DNA of 15,256 nucleotides from Alphaproteobacteria bacterium (GTDB taxonomy: Bacteria > Pseudomonadota > Alphaproteobacteria > Rhodobacterales > Rhodobacteraceae): positions 1 through 15,256 of the forward strand of contig RFGD01000181.1 in NCBI GenBank assembly GCA_003696705.1, in the 5' to 3' direction. The notes under the pieces were generated by a model. It searched no databases, was not told the DNA's origin, and saw only the letters and a list, made by a program, of their open reading frames with translations. The translations under genes and the position numbers were made by a program. This document shows, piece by piece, positions 1 to 6,678 of the stretch (position 1 is the stretch's first letter; each line of letters begins with the position of its first letter).

Positions 1-1082
1 AGGCCCGTGACAAGGTGATACACGCCAAAGGCGGTGCCGCGAACCGGCGCCGGCACCGCGCGCGAGACCTCGGCCGAAAGAAGGCCCTGCGTCAGGCCCA
101 TGTGCAGCCCCCAAAGGGCCACGGCCACAAGGATCGGGGTCAGGCCGTGGCCGAGCGCCAGGATCAGGTCGCCGAGGGCGATGACGACAAAGCCGAAGGC
201 CAGAAGACCGCGCGGCCCGATCCGGTCGGCAAGCGCGCCGACGGGGTAGGCCGACGCGGAATAGACGACGTTGAGGATGACATAGACCAGCGGCACAAGG
301 CCAAGCGACAGCCCCGCGCCGCTGGCGCGCAGGACGAGGAAGGCTTCGGTGAAGCGCGCGAAGACCATGGCCACGGCCAGGCCCGCGACGGCCCAGAACC
401 GAAGGCCGAGGCGCGTCGCGTCGCGCCAGCTGGGCGGCAGGGCGGGGGTCGCCGGGGCCTCGGGGCGGGGCGGCTCGGGCACGGCGATGACGATCAGGAG
501 GACGGCCGCCGCCGCCGGGATGCCAGCGGCCCAGAACACGGCTCTCATGTCGCCGGCCAGAAGGCTCAGAAGGACCATGGCCACGATCGGGCCGGCGAAG
601 GCGCCGACCGTGTCGAGCGCCTGGCGAAGGCTGTAGGCGCGCCCGCGTGCCTCGGGCGGGGTCAGATCGGCCAGAAGCGCATCGCGCGGCGCGCCCCGGA
701 TGCCCTTGCCGAGCCGGTCGGACAGGCGCGCCCCGAGGACCCACCCGGCACTTGGGGCCAGGGCGAAAAGGGGCTTTGACAGCGCGGCCAGGGCATATCC
801 CGCCAGCACGAGCGGTTTCCTGCGGCCAAGGCGGTCGCTCAGCCAGCCGGAAAAGAGCTTGGTGATCGAGGCCGTTGCCTCGCCCAGACCTTCGACAAGG
901 CCGACGACGGCCGTCGAGGCGCCGAGCGTGCCGACCAGGAATACCGGCAGAAGGGCGTGGATCATCTCGGACGAGGTGTCCATGAGAAGCGAGACGAAGC
1001 CGAGGACCCAGACGCCCCGCGGCAGGGCGGCGGCGGGGCCCTCCCGCCGCCTTCCGCGCCTTTCTGGTTCCGTCGTGCTCAT
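1..1082 (-). CDS. MFS transporter, 3' end cut by the window edge
   Basis: This is a major facilitator superfamily permease. About 360 residues are visible and the C-terminus lies beyond the left edge. The N-terminus is a basic, Pro/Ala-rich cytoplasmic segment (residues 1-22), followed by hydrophobic helices with short loops. Residues 79-90 are the canonical MFS motif A between TM2 and TM3 (GWLSDRLGRRKP). A second basic loop, with DRLGKGIRGAPRD, follows TM4. The start is the ATG at 1082, preceded by a GGGGTGA ribosome site 6 nt upstream. The gene lies 111 bp downstream of pntB on the same strand, so read-through is possible, but the gap holds a GC-rich hairpin. The substrate cannot be told from the sequence. 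The MFS assignment is firm; anything narrower would be a guess. Confidence 0.9.
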   Translation of the reverse strand, partial: MSTTEPERRGRRREGPAAALPRGVWVLGFVSLLMDTSSEMIHALLPVFLVGTLGASTAVVGLVEGLGEATASITKLFSGWLSDRLGRRKPLVLAGYALAALSKPLFALAPSAGWVLGARLSDRLGKGIRGAPRDALLADLTPPEARGRAYSLRQALDTVGAFAGPIVAMVLLSLLAGDMRAVFWAAGIPAAAAVLLIVIAVPEPPRPEAPATPALPPSWRDATRLGLRFWAVAGLAVAMVFARFTEAFLVLRASGAGLSLGLVPLVYVILNVVYSASAYPVGALADRIGPRGLLAFGFVVIALGDLILALGHGLTPILVAVALWGLHMGLTQGLLSAEVSRAVPAPVRGTAFGVYHLVTG

Positions 1083-1136
1083 GGGCCGTCACCCCGTGCG
1101 ATCGGGCGCGCCGATGCCGCCGTCGTGGCACGCGCA

Positions 1137-1162
1137 CGGCGCCCCGCCGGTGCAGGGCGCCG
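1137..1162 (-). terminator. possible hairpin terminator after pntAB
   Basis: An 8-bp perfect inverted repeat, CGGCGCCC (1137-1144) and GGGCGCCG (1155-1162), encloses a 10-nt loop. It lies just downstream of the pntB stop and before the MFS start. No T-rich run follows on the minus strand, so it is not a classical intrinsic terminator. In DNA this GC-rich, such a repeat could occur by chance. It may act as a pause or a 3'-end stabilising structure. Confidence 0.25.
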
Positions 1163-1193
1163 CCGGTTCGGGGCGCGGCGCGCGCACACCCCG

Positions 1194-2636
1194 TCAATCA
1201 AGCCGCTTCAGAACCTCGTCGATCGAATGCTTGGCATCGCCGTAGAACATGCGCGTGTTCTCCTTGTAGAACAGCGGGTTCTCGATGCCGGAATAGCCGG
1301 TGCCCTGACCGCGCTTCAGCACGATCACGTTCTTGGCTTTCCAGACCTCGAGCACGGGCATGCCGGCGATCGGCGAATTCGGGTCTTCCTGGGCCGCGGG
1401 GTTCACGATGTCGTTCGCGCCGATGACGATGGCGACATCGGTATCGGGGAAGTCGTCGTTGATCTCGTCCATCTCCATGACGATGTCGTAGGGGACCTTC
1501 GCCTCGGCCAGAAGGACGTTCATGTGGCCCGGAAGGCGACCGGCGACGGGGTGGATGGCGAAGCGCACGTTCTTGCCCTTGGCGCGCAGCCGGCGCACCA
1601 GTTCGGCGACCGAGTTCTGCGCCTGCGCGACCGCCATGCCGTAGCCCGGGACGATGATGACGCTGTCGGCGTCTTCCAGCATCGCCGCCACGCCGTCGAC
1701 GTCGATCGAAACCATCTCGCCCTCGATCTCGGCGGCGGGGCCCCCGGTGCCGCCGAAGCCGCCGAGGATCACCGAGATGAACCGCCGGTTCATGGCCCGG
1801 CACATGATATAGGAAAGGATGGCACCCGAGGCGCCGACAAGCGCGCCGGTGACGATCAGGAGATCGTTCGACAGCGTGAAACCGACGGCCGCCGCGGCCC
1901 AGCCCGAATAGGAGTTCAGCATCGACACCACGACGGGCATGTCGGCGCCGCCGATGCCCATGATGAGGTGCCAGCCGATGAAGCCCGCGACGATGGCCGT
2001 GACGACCATGGTCCAGATGCCGGCGCCCTGGAAATAGAGCAGGCCGACAACAAGGCAGAGAAGCGCAGCGCCCGCGTTCCAGAAGTGCCCGCCGGGCAGT
2101 TTCTTCGGTTTGCCGTCGATCTTGCCGGCCAGCTTGCCGAAGGCGACGACCGAGCCGGTGAAGGTCACGGCGCCGATGAAGATCCCCAGAAAGACCTCGA
2201 CCTTCATGATCGAGATCTCGACCGGGGTCTTGTGGGCAAGGCGCTCGGAAAAGCCCGAGAGCGTCTCCATCGCGCCGCCGGCGGCCAGCATTTCCCGCAC
2301 CGAGGACAGCTCGAGATCGGCGTTGAGCCCGATGAAGACCGCGGCAAGGCCGACGAAGGAGTGGAGCGCCGCGACCAGCTGCGGCATCTCGGTCATCTGG
2401 ACGCGGGCCGCCACATAGGCGCCGATGGCGCCCCCGATCACCACCGTCAGAAGGATGATGGGCAGGTTGCCGACGCCCGGGCCGAAGACGGTCGCGAAGA
2501 CGGCCACGGCCATGCCGACGATCCCGTACCAGACGGCGCGCTTTGCCGCCTCGATGTTGGACAGCCCGCCAAGGGCGAGGATGAACAGCACGGCGGCTGC
2601 AATGTAGGCAGCCGAAACAAGTCCGATGGAAAGCAT
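1194..2636 (-). CDS. pntB: NAD(P) transhydrogenase, beta subunit
   Basis: PntB is the second subunit of the membrane transhydrogenase. It contributes most of the proton channel (domain II) and the NADP(H)-binding domain III, so that hydride transfer from NADH to NADP+ is driven by inward proton flow. The protein has 480 residues, slightly longer than the E. coli protein. Roughly the first 290 residues are a series of hydrophobic helices. The C-terminal domain is soluble and carries VPGYGMAVAQAQ (NADP-binding glycine loop), HPVAGRLPGHMN, IGANDIVNPAA and KRGQGTGYSGIENPLFY, all family hallmarks. The start ATG has a strong AGGAGG 9 nt upstream. The gene lies 14 bp after pntA, so the two are co-transcribed and probably translationally coupled. 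No key motif is missing. Confidence 0.97.
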   Translation of the reverse strand: MLSIGLVSAAYIAAAVLFILALGGLSNIEAAKRAVWYGIVGMAVAVFATVFGPGVGNLPIILLTVVIGGAIGAYVAARVQMTEMPQLVAALHSFVGLAAVFIGLNADLELSSVREMLAAGGAMETLSGFSERLAHKTPVEISIMKVEVFLGIFIGAVTFTGSVVAFGKLAGKIDGKPKKLPGGHFWNAGAALLCLVVGLLYFQGAGIWTMVVTAIVAGFIGWHLIMGIGGADMPVVVSMLNSYSGWAAAAVGFTLSNDLLIVTGALVGASGAILSYIMCRAMNRRFISVILGGFGGTGGPAAEIEGEMVSIDVDGVAAMLEDADSVIIVPGYGMAVAQAQNSVAELVRRLRAKGKNVRFAIHPVAGRLPGHMNVLLAEAKVPYDIVMEMDEINDDFPDTDVAIVIGANDIVNPAAQEDPNSPIAGMPVLEVWKAKNVIVLKRGQGTGYSGIENPLFYKENTRMFYGDAKHSIDEVLKRLD

Positions 2637-2645
2637 GGGTTTCGG

Positions 2646-2651
2646 CCTCCT
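2646..2651 (-). promoter_or_regulatory. pntB ribosome binding site overlapping the pntA stop
   Basis: AGGAGG on the minus strand (2651 down to 2646) shares its first A with the last base of the pntA TGA (2653-2651) and sits 9 nt before the pntB ATG. Ribosomes finishing pntA therefore end on the pntB initiation site, which fits coupled, near-equimolar synthesis of the two subunits. Confidence 0.75.
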
Positions 2652-4213
2652 CAGCTTTTCTGGAACATGGCAAGCATCCGGCGCGTGACCAGGAAGCCGC
2701 CGACGATGTTGATCGAGGCGATGAGGATGGACACCGCCGCAAGCACCACGACAAGCCAGCTGGTCGAGCCGATCTGCAGAAGCGCGCCCAGGATGATGAT
2801 GCCCGAGATTGCGTTCGTGACGGCCATCAGCGGGGTGTGCAGCGCGTGGCTGACGTTCCAGATCACCTGGAAGCCGACGAAGCAGGCCAGTGCGAAGACG
2901 ATGAAGTGCTGCATGAATGACGCCGGCGCATAGGCGCCGACCAGAAGCATGAAGAGCCCGCCCAGCACCAGAAGGGACACCTGCTGGCGGGTGGCCTTGC
3001 GGAAGGCGGCAATTTCGGCCGCGCGTTTCTCCTCGGGCGTCGGCTCGGCCGTCTTGGCGGGTTTCTTCGGCGCGGCCGACACCTTGACGGGCGGCGGCGG
3101 GAAGGTGATCTCGCCCTCGTGGCAGACGGTCGAGTGCCGGATCACGTCATCTTCCATGTTGACGACGATCCTGCCGTCCTTTTCCGGCGTCAGGTCCGTC
3201 AGCATGTGGCGGATGTTGTTGGCGTAGAGGGTCGAGGCCTGCGTCGCCATCCGGCTGGGCAGGTCGGTATAGCCAAGGATCACGACGCCGTTGTCGGTGA
3301 CGGTGCGCTCTCCCGGAACGGTCAGTTCGCAGTTCCCGCCCTGTTCGGCCGCCAGGTCGACGATGACCGAGCCGGGCTTCATCAGCGCGACCATGTCCTT
3401 CGTCCACAGCTTCGGCGCCGGCCGGCCGGGGATCAGGGCCGTCGTGATGACGATGTCGACCTCGGGCGCCTGTTCGCGGAACAGCTTCATCTCGGCTTCG
3501 AGGAACTCCGGGCTGGCCGGCTTGGCATAGCCTTCCTCGGACGAAAGATCGGTGCCCGAGAAGTCGAGCATCAGGAACTCTGCGCCCATCGATTCGATCT
3601 GTTCGGCGACCTCGGGGCGGACGTCGAAGGCGCGGACCTCGGCCCCGAGCGAGACGGCGGTCCCGATGGCCGCAAGCCCCGCGACCCCGGCGCCGATGAC
3701 CAGCACCTTGGCTGGGGGAATCTTGCCGGCCGCCGTGACCTGGCCGGTGAAGAAGCGCCCGAAGTTCTCGGCCGCCTCGATCACGGCGCGATAACCGGCG
3801 ATGTTGGCCATGGAGCTGAGCGCATCCATCTTCTGCGCCCGGCTGATGCGCGGCACCATGTCCATGGCGATGACGGTCGAGCCCTTGCCGGCGCAAAGCT
3901 CGAGAAGTTCCTTGTTCTGGGCCGGGTGGAAGAACGAGATGAGCATCTGCCCCTTGCGCAGACGCTTTGCCTCGGTTTCCGAAGGCGGGCGCACCTTCAC
4001 GACGACATCGGCCGCCTTCCAAAGCTGAGCCGCGGTCTTGACAATCTCGACCCCGGCTTCGGCATAGGCCTCGTCCGAAAAGCCCGAGGCGGCGCCGGCC
4101 CCGGTCTCGATGAGGCATTCATGGCCGAGCTTCTGCAGCGCCCGGGCGCTTTCGGGCGTCATCGCGACGCGCGCCTCTCCGGGATAGGTTTCCTTTGGTG
4201 CTCCGATCTTCAC
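2651..4213 (-). CDS. pntA: NAD(P) transhydrogenase, fused alpha subunit
   Basis: PntA binds NAD(H) and supplies part of the membrane channel of the proton-translocating transhydrogenase. The N-terminal ~370 residues are the soluble domain I. They include RISRAQKMDALSSMANIAGY (the mobile/RQD-loop region) and the Rossmann glycine motif GAGVAGLAAIGTA. A Pro/Ala/Lys-rich linker follows. About 100 C-terminal residues then hold four hydrophobic helices with the conserved NVSHALHTPLMAVTNAISG. This is the fused form, as in E. coli, not the split alpha1/alpha2 form of Rhodospirillum. I place the start at GTG 4213, giving (M)KIGAPKE, which aligns with the family N-terminus and has GGGGGA 4 nt upstream. 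The in-frame ATG at 4225 would add four residues and has no recognisable ribosome site, but it cannot be excluded. Confidence 0.96.
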   Translation of the reverse strand: MKIGAPKETYPGEARVAMTPESARALQKLGHECLIETGAGAASGFSDEAYAEAGVEIVKTAAQLWKAADVVVKVRPPSETEAKRLRKGQMLISFFHPAQNKELLELCAGKGSTVIAMDMVPRISRAQKMDALSSMANIAGYRAVIEAAENFGRFFTGQVTAAGKIPPAKVLVIGAGVAGLAAIGTAVSLGAEVRAFDVRPEVAEQIESMGAEFLMLDFSGTDLSSEEGYAKPASPEFLEAEMKLFREQAPEVDIVITTALIPGRPAPKLWTKDMVALMKPGSVIVDLAAEQGGNCELTVPGERTVTDNGVVILGYTDLPSRMATQASTLYANNIRHMLTDLTPEKDGRIVVNMEDDVIRHSTVCHEGEITFPPPPVKVSAAPKKPAKTAEPTPEEKRAAEIAAFRKATRQQVSLLVLGGLFMLLVGAYAPASFMQHFIVFALACFVGFQVIWNVSHALHTPLMAVTNAISGIIILGALLQIGSTSWLVVVLAAVSILIASINIVGGFLVTRRMLAMFQKS

Positions 4214-4273
4214 GGCATCCCCCATTCATGTTCTGTCGGCGATGCATCGGTCCGCACCGCCGCTTGTCGGGCT

Positions 4274-4301
4274 CTTATCATTCCGTCGCAGGTTGTCTCA
4301 A
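4274..4301 (-). promoter_or_regulatory. candidate sigma-70-type promoter for pntAB
   Basis: On the minus strand, TTGAGA (4301-4296; five of six to TTGACA) is followed after 16 nt by GATAAG (4279-4274; four of six to TATAAT). It lies in the relatively AT-rich gap between pntA and the divergent SDR gene. Transcription would begin near 4266, leaving a leader of about 40-55 nt. The site was found by eye and is not experimentally supported. Confidence 0.4.
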
Positions 4302-4311
4302 GAAACACCCT

Positions 4312-4348
4312 GACGCACTGCGACATATTTTTTCGCGGACGTTGCGTC
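4312..4348. repeat. imperfect dyad with A/T-rich centre in the pntA-SDR divergent gap
   Basis: GACGCA-CTGCG (4312-4322) can pair with CGCGG (4334-4338) and TGCGTC (4343-4348). That gives 11 pairs, one of them G-T, with a 4-nt bulge and an 11-nt loop containing six consecutive T. It lies just upstream of the candidate pntAB promoter and about 100 bp before the SDR start. It could be a binding site for a dimeric regulator or merely a structured leader. No known operator matches it cleanly. Confidence 0.3.
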
Positions 4349-4444
4349 GCGCTGCAATCATCTTAGCGCAGGGGGTTCATTTTCGGCGGTTTTTCGATAG
4401 CGTGGGACCCCGTGAGACATGGGAACGATGGCCGGGGGCGCGGA

Positions 4445-5200
4445 ATGCTCAGGGGACGACATGCGTTGGTGACGGGCGGCGGCAGCGGTATTGGCGCGGC
4501 GATCGCCCGGGCGCTGGCCGGCGCCGGGGCCGAGGTGACGATCACCGGTCGCCGCGCCGCGCCGCTCGAGGCAATGGCCGCGAACGGGCCGCGCCTCTGG
4601 CCCGCGGTGATGGATGTGACCGACCCCGAGGCCGTCGACGGCGCCGTCAAGGCCGCCGTCGCGGCACGCGGTCCCATCGACATCTGTGTTGCGAACGCCG
4701 GCATCGCCGAGGGGCGCTCGATCTTCCGCACGGATCTCGAGTTCTGGCGCAAGATCCACGCCACCAACCTTGACGGGGCCTTCCTGACGATCCGCGCCGC
4801 GCTTGCGACGATGAAGGGCCGGGACTGGGGGCGGGTGATTGCGATCGCGTCGATTGCGGGGCTGCGCGGCTTGCGCGGCGCGCCTGCCTATACCGCCTCG
4901 AAGCACGGGCTGGTGGGGCTTGTGCGCGGCCTGTCGGAAGATTTCATCGGATCCGGCATCACCTTCAACGCCATCTGCCCCGGCTATGTCGAGACGCCGA
5001 TCATCGACCGCAACGTCAATGCCATTGCCGAACGGACGGGCATGAGCCCGGACGAAGCGCTGGCCGTCATGGTGGGGGCGAACCGGCACGGCCGGCTCAT
5101 CCAGCCGGACGAGGTGGCGGCGGCGGTGCTCTGGCTTTGCGGTCCGGGCAGTGCCTCGGTCAACGGGCAGGCGATCGAGATCGCCGGCGGACAGGCCTAG
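4445..5200 (+). CDS. SDR-family NAD(P)-dependent oxidoreductase
   Basis: This is a classical short-chain dehydrogenase/reductase of 251 residues. The cofactor motif TGGGSGIG is at residues 10-17, the NAG motif at 84-86, and the catalytic tetrad is N108, S136, Y149, K153 (YTASK). ICPGYVETP follows as the usual post-catalytic loop, and the C-terminus ends NGQAIEIAGGQA. An Arg pair after the second strand (TGRR) often goes with NADP(H), so NADPH use is plausible but unproven. The closest functional styles are 3-hydroxyacyl-CoA/3-hydroxybutyrate dehydrogenase-like and FabG-like SDRs; the substrate cannot be fixed. I chose ATG 4445, because MLRGRHALVTGGG matches the family N-terminus and a GGGGGCG run precedes it. 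The upstream in-frame ATG at 4412 would add 11 Gly/Arg-rich residues. The gene stands alone on its strand and converges with the aminotransferase. Confidence 0.92.
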   Translation: MLRGRHALVTGGGSGIGAAIARALAGAGAEVTITGRRAAPLEAMAANGPRLWPAVMDVTDPEAVDGAVKAAVAARGPIDICVANAGIAEGRSIFRTDLEFWRKIHATNLDGAFLTIRAALATMKGRDWGRVIAIASIAGLRGLRGAPAYTASKHGLVGLVRGLSEDFIGSGITFNAICPGYVETPIIDRNVNAIAERTGMSPDEALAVMVGANRHGRLIQPDEVAAAVLWLCGPGSASVNGQAIEIAGGQA

Positions 5201-6426
5201 CCTCCGGGGGCACCGGCGGCCGGACCGCGGCTGCCGGCGGTGTCACCGGCCGAGGCGGCCAGCCGCTCGGCGTGGGCGGCAAGGCGCGTCAGCGCATCGG
5301 CGAAGGACGCATCATCGACCGTCATCGCGACGCGCACGTGGCCGGCCGCGGCCCGGCCGAAGCTTTCGCCCGGCATGACCGCAATCCGCTCGGCGTCAAG
5401 AAGCGAGTTGGCAAAGGCCTCGCCCGACATGCCGGTCGCGCGAATGTCCAGCATTACGTACATCGCGCCCCCGGGCGGCAAGAGGCGGACGACGGGGTGG
5501 TTGCCGAGGATCCGCAGCGCCAGCGCCCGGCGCCGCCGGAACGGTGCCGCGACCTTATCCTCGAGCGCGGCGCCGGCGCCAAGCGCAAAGGTGGCCGCAT
5601 CCTGAATGAACCCCGGCACGCCGTAGGTCGTGACGGTGGCCAGATTGATCAGGTGGTCGATGACCTCGACCGGCCCCACGATCCAGCCGATCCGAGAGCC
5701 GGTCATGGCGTGGCTCTTCGACATCGAGCCGATGACAAGGGTCCGCTCGGCCATGCCCGGAAGCGTCCGGGGCGAGACGTGGCGGCCGTCCCAGACCTGG
5801 GTGTCATAGACCTCGTCCGAGATGAGCCACAGGTCATGGCGCTTCGCGACCGCGGCGATCGCCTCGAGGGTCGGCGCGTCATAGACGACACCCGTCGGGT
5901 TGTTCGGCGTGTTCACGAGAAGCGAGGCGGCCCCGCCATGCGCCGCGTCCTCGAGCGCCTCGGGCGTCGGCTGGAAGGCATGGGACGAGCGGGTCGCGAC
6001 GGGCACCGGCACGGCGCCTGCGGCCCGGATGGTGCCGGGGTAGGTGGCGTAGTAGGGGTCGACGAAAAGCGCCCGGTCGCCGGGATTGCAGGTCACCATA
6101 TGGGCGGCGAACAGCGCAGCCTGCCCGCCCGGCGTCACCAGGACATTCTCGGGCGCCGTGGCAAGGCCCGTGCGCCGCGTCACACGATCGGCAATGGCGG
6201 CACGCAGCGCCTCGGTCCCCGGCACCGCGGCATAGCCGGTGTGGCCCCCGCGGGCGCTACGGTCCATGGCCGCGAGGATGGACGGATCCGTGCGGATGTC
6301 GTGCTCGCCGATCGTCAGCTCGATCACGGGTTCGCCGCGGGCGCGCATGGCACGGGCGCGATAGAACACGTCCCAGCCATCCGAACCACCGCCCAGCATG
6401 TTCTCGATTCGCGAAGAAATGCGCAT
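5197..6426 (-). CDS. class I/II PLP-dependent aminotransferase (aspartate aminotransferase-like)
   Basis: This fold-type I aminotransferase of 409 residues transfers an amino group to a 2-oxo acid using pyridoxal phosphate. Visible motifs are the N-terminal IGEHDIRTDP, the GYAAVPGTEALR loop, NTPNNPTG (172-179), SDEVYD (203-208, with the PLP-contacting Asp and Tyr), and SMSKSHAMTGSRIGW, with the Schiff-base lysine at K237 and a phosphate-binding Arg at 245. A late VRVAM supplies the expected substrate-carboxylate arginine region. Amino acid specificity cannot be read off; the family includes aspartate, alanine and broad-range enzymes. The start is ATG 6426, with GGAGG 4 nt upstream (6435-6431). 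A longer in-frame start at 6504 has no such site and adds a basic, unconserved stretch. The gene is divergent from cysS and overlaps the SDR stop by 3 nt. Confidence 0.93.
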   Translation of the reverse strand: MRISSRIENMLGGGSDGWDVFYRARAMRARGEPVIELTIGEHDIRTDPSILAAMDRSARGGHTGYAAVPGTEALRAAIADRVTRRTGLATAPENVLVTPGGQAALFAAHMVTCNPGDRALFVDPYYATYPGTIRAAGAVPVPVATRSSHAFQPTPEALEDAAHGGAASLLVNTPNNPTGVVYDAPTLEAIAAVAKRHDLWLISDEVYDTQVWDGRHVSPRTLPGMAERTLVIGSMSKSHAMTGSRIGWIVGPVEVIDHLINLATVTTYGVPGFIQDAATFALGAGAALEDKVAAPFRRRRALALRILGNHPVVRLLPPGGAMYVMLDIRATGMSGEAFANSLLDAERIAVMPGESFGRAAAGHVRVAMTVDDASFADALTRLAAHAERLAASAGDTAGSRGPAAGAPGG

Positions 6427-6515
6427 GTCGCCTCCGTCTTCCGGGTGGCGAGGGGACACGCGCCGGCGCGCTTTGTCAATCGACGCCCGCCGCGCCTCCG
6501 CCATCCCGGGCGGGC

Positions 6516-6544
6516 TTGGCGCCTGCGTGTCCCGGTGCTATGGT
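6516..6544 (+). promoter_or_regulatory. promoter of the cysS leader (TTGGCG-N17-TATGGT)
   Basis: TTGGCG (6516-6521) and TATGGT (6539-6544) are separated by exactly 17 nt. The ATG of the small leader ORF follows 7 nt after the -10, so the predicted transcription start falls on or next to that ATG. The same -35 hexamer, spacing and 7-nt gap recur in front of cbiD, which raises confidence. Each hexamer matches consensus at four of six positions. Confidence 0.5.
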
Positions 6545-6551
6545 CGCCGCC

Positions 6552-6593
6552 ATGAGACAAACGGCCCCGACGAGCTTCTGCATTACCGGCTGA
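6552..6593 (+). CDS. 13-residue leader peptide upstream of cysS (putative, leaderless)
   Basis: This small ORF reads MRQTAPTSFCITG then TGA. An upstream in-frame ATG at 6540 overlaps the -10 box and would probably not be transcribed. There is no Shine-Dalgarno site, but the promoter places the transcription start at the ATG, as in leaderless mRNAs. Codons 2-5 lie in the 5' arm of the hairpin at 6556-6620. Codon 10 is cysteine, followed by Ile and Thr, so a ribosome held there would cover part of that arm. The stop lies 85 nt before the cysS ATG. What is seen is the ORF, the promoter spacing and the hairpin. That it is translated and senses Cys-tRNA supply is inference. It could equally be a short non-coding RNA with a chance ORF. 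Confidence 0.4.
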   Translation: MRQTAPTSFCITG

Positions 6594-6628
6594 GATATCC
6601 TCGGCGGGCCGTTCTTTGTCGTTTTCTT
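6556..6628 (+). terminator. terminator-like hairpin (putative attenuator) ahead of cysS
   Basis: GACAAACGGCCC (6556-6567) pairs with GGGCCGT (6606-6612) and TTGTC (6616-6620), giving 12 base pairs with a 3-nt bulge (6613-6615). An inner CGAG/CTCG pairing (6571-6574 with 6600-6603) extends it. A T-rich run, TTTTCTT (6622-6628), follows directly. The minus-strand gene here starts at 6426 and reads away, so on the plus strand this structure can only end the transcript starting near 6552. That suggests either attenuation of cysS or the 3' end of an RNA of about 75 nt. Confidence 0.45.
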
Positions 6629-6678
6629 CCCCTGACCAAGTTGCTAATCCCGCCGCAGGACACCGGCGAGGACAGGCG

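Noticed and set aside
15..779. 254-residue plus-strand open frame over the first MFS gene
   Set aside because: It is an antisense shadow. The minus-strand frame is continuous from 1082 to the edge and shows MFS motif A.
957..2933. 658-residue plus-strand open frame opposite pntB and the 3' part of pntA
   Set aside because: The translation is an Arg/Asp/Gly/His-rich low-complexity shadow with no family features. The opposite strand encodes clear PntB and PntA.
4342..4368. Plus-strand promoter for the SDR gene (TTGCGT followed by TTAGCG)
   Set aside because: The spacing is only 15 nt and the -10 is poor, so I could not support any specific promoter for this gene.
4412..4444. 11-codon N-terminal extension of the SDR gene
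   Set aside because: The Gly/Arg-rich extension has no ribosome site and is not expected in the family, whereas ATG 4445 gives the usual N-terminus.
6474..6479. Perfect TTGACA on the minus strand upstream of the aminotransferase
   Set aside because: No acceptable -10 hexamer lies 16-18 nt downstream; the spacer region is a CGCGCCGGCGCG palindrome (6459-6470). It could be part of an activator-dependent promoter, but the sequence does not show that.
5137..6555. 472-residue plus-strand open frame opposite the aminotransferase
   Set aside because: It is an antisense shadow; all PLP-enzyme motifs are on the minus strand.
6594..6678. T-box leader ahead of cysS
   Set aside because: T-boxes are mainly a Firmicutes feature, and there is no T-box consensus or specifier-loop structure here. 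The peptide-plus-hairpin reading fits better.
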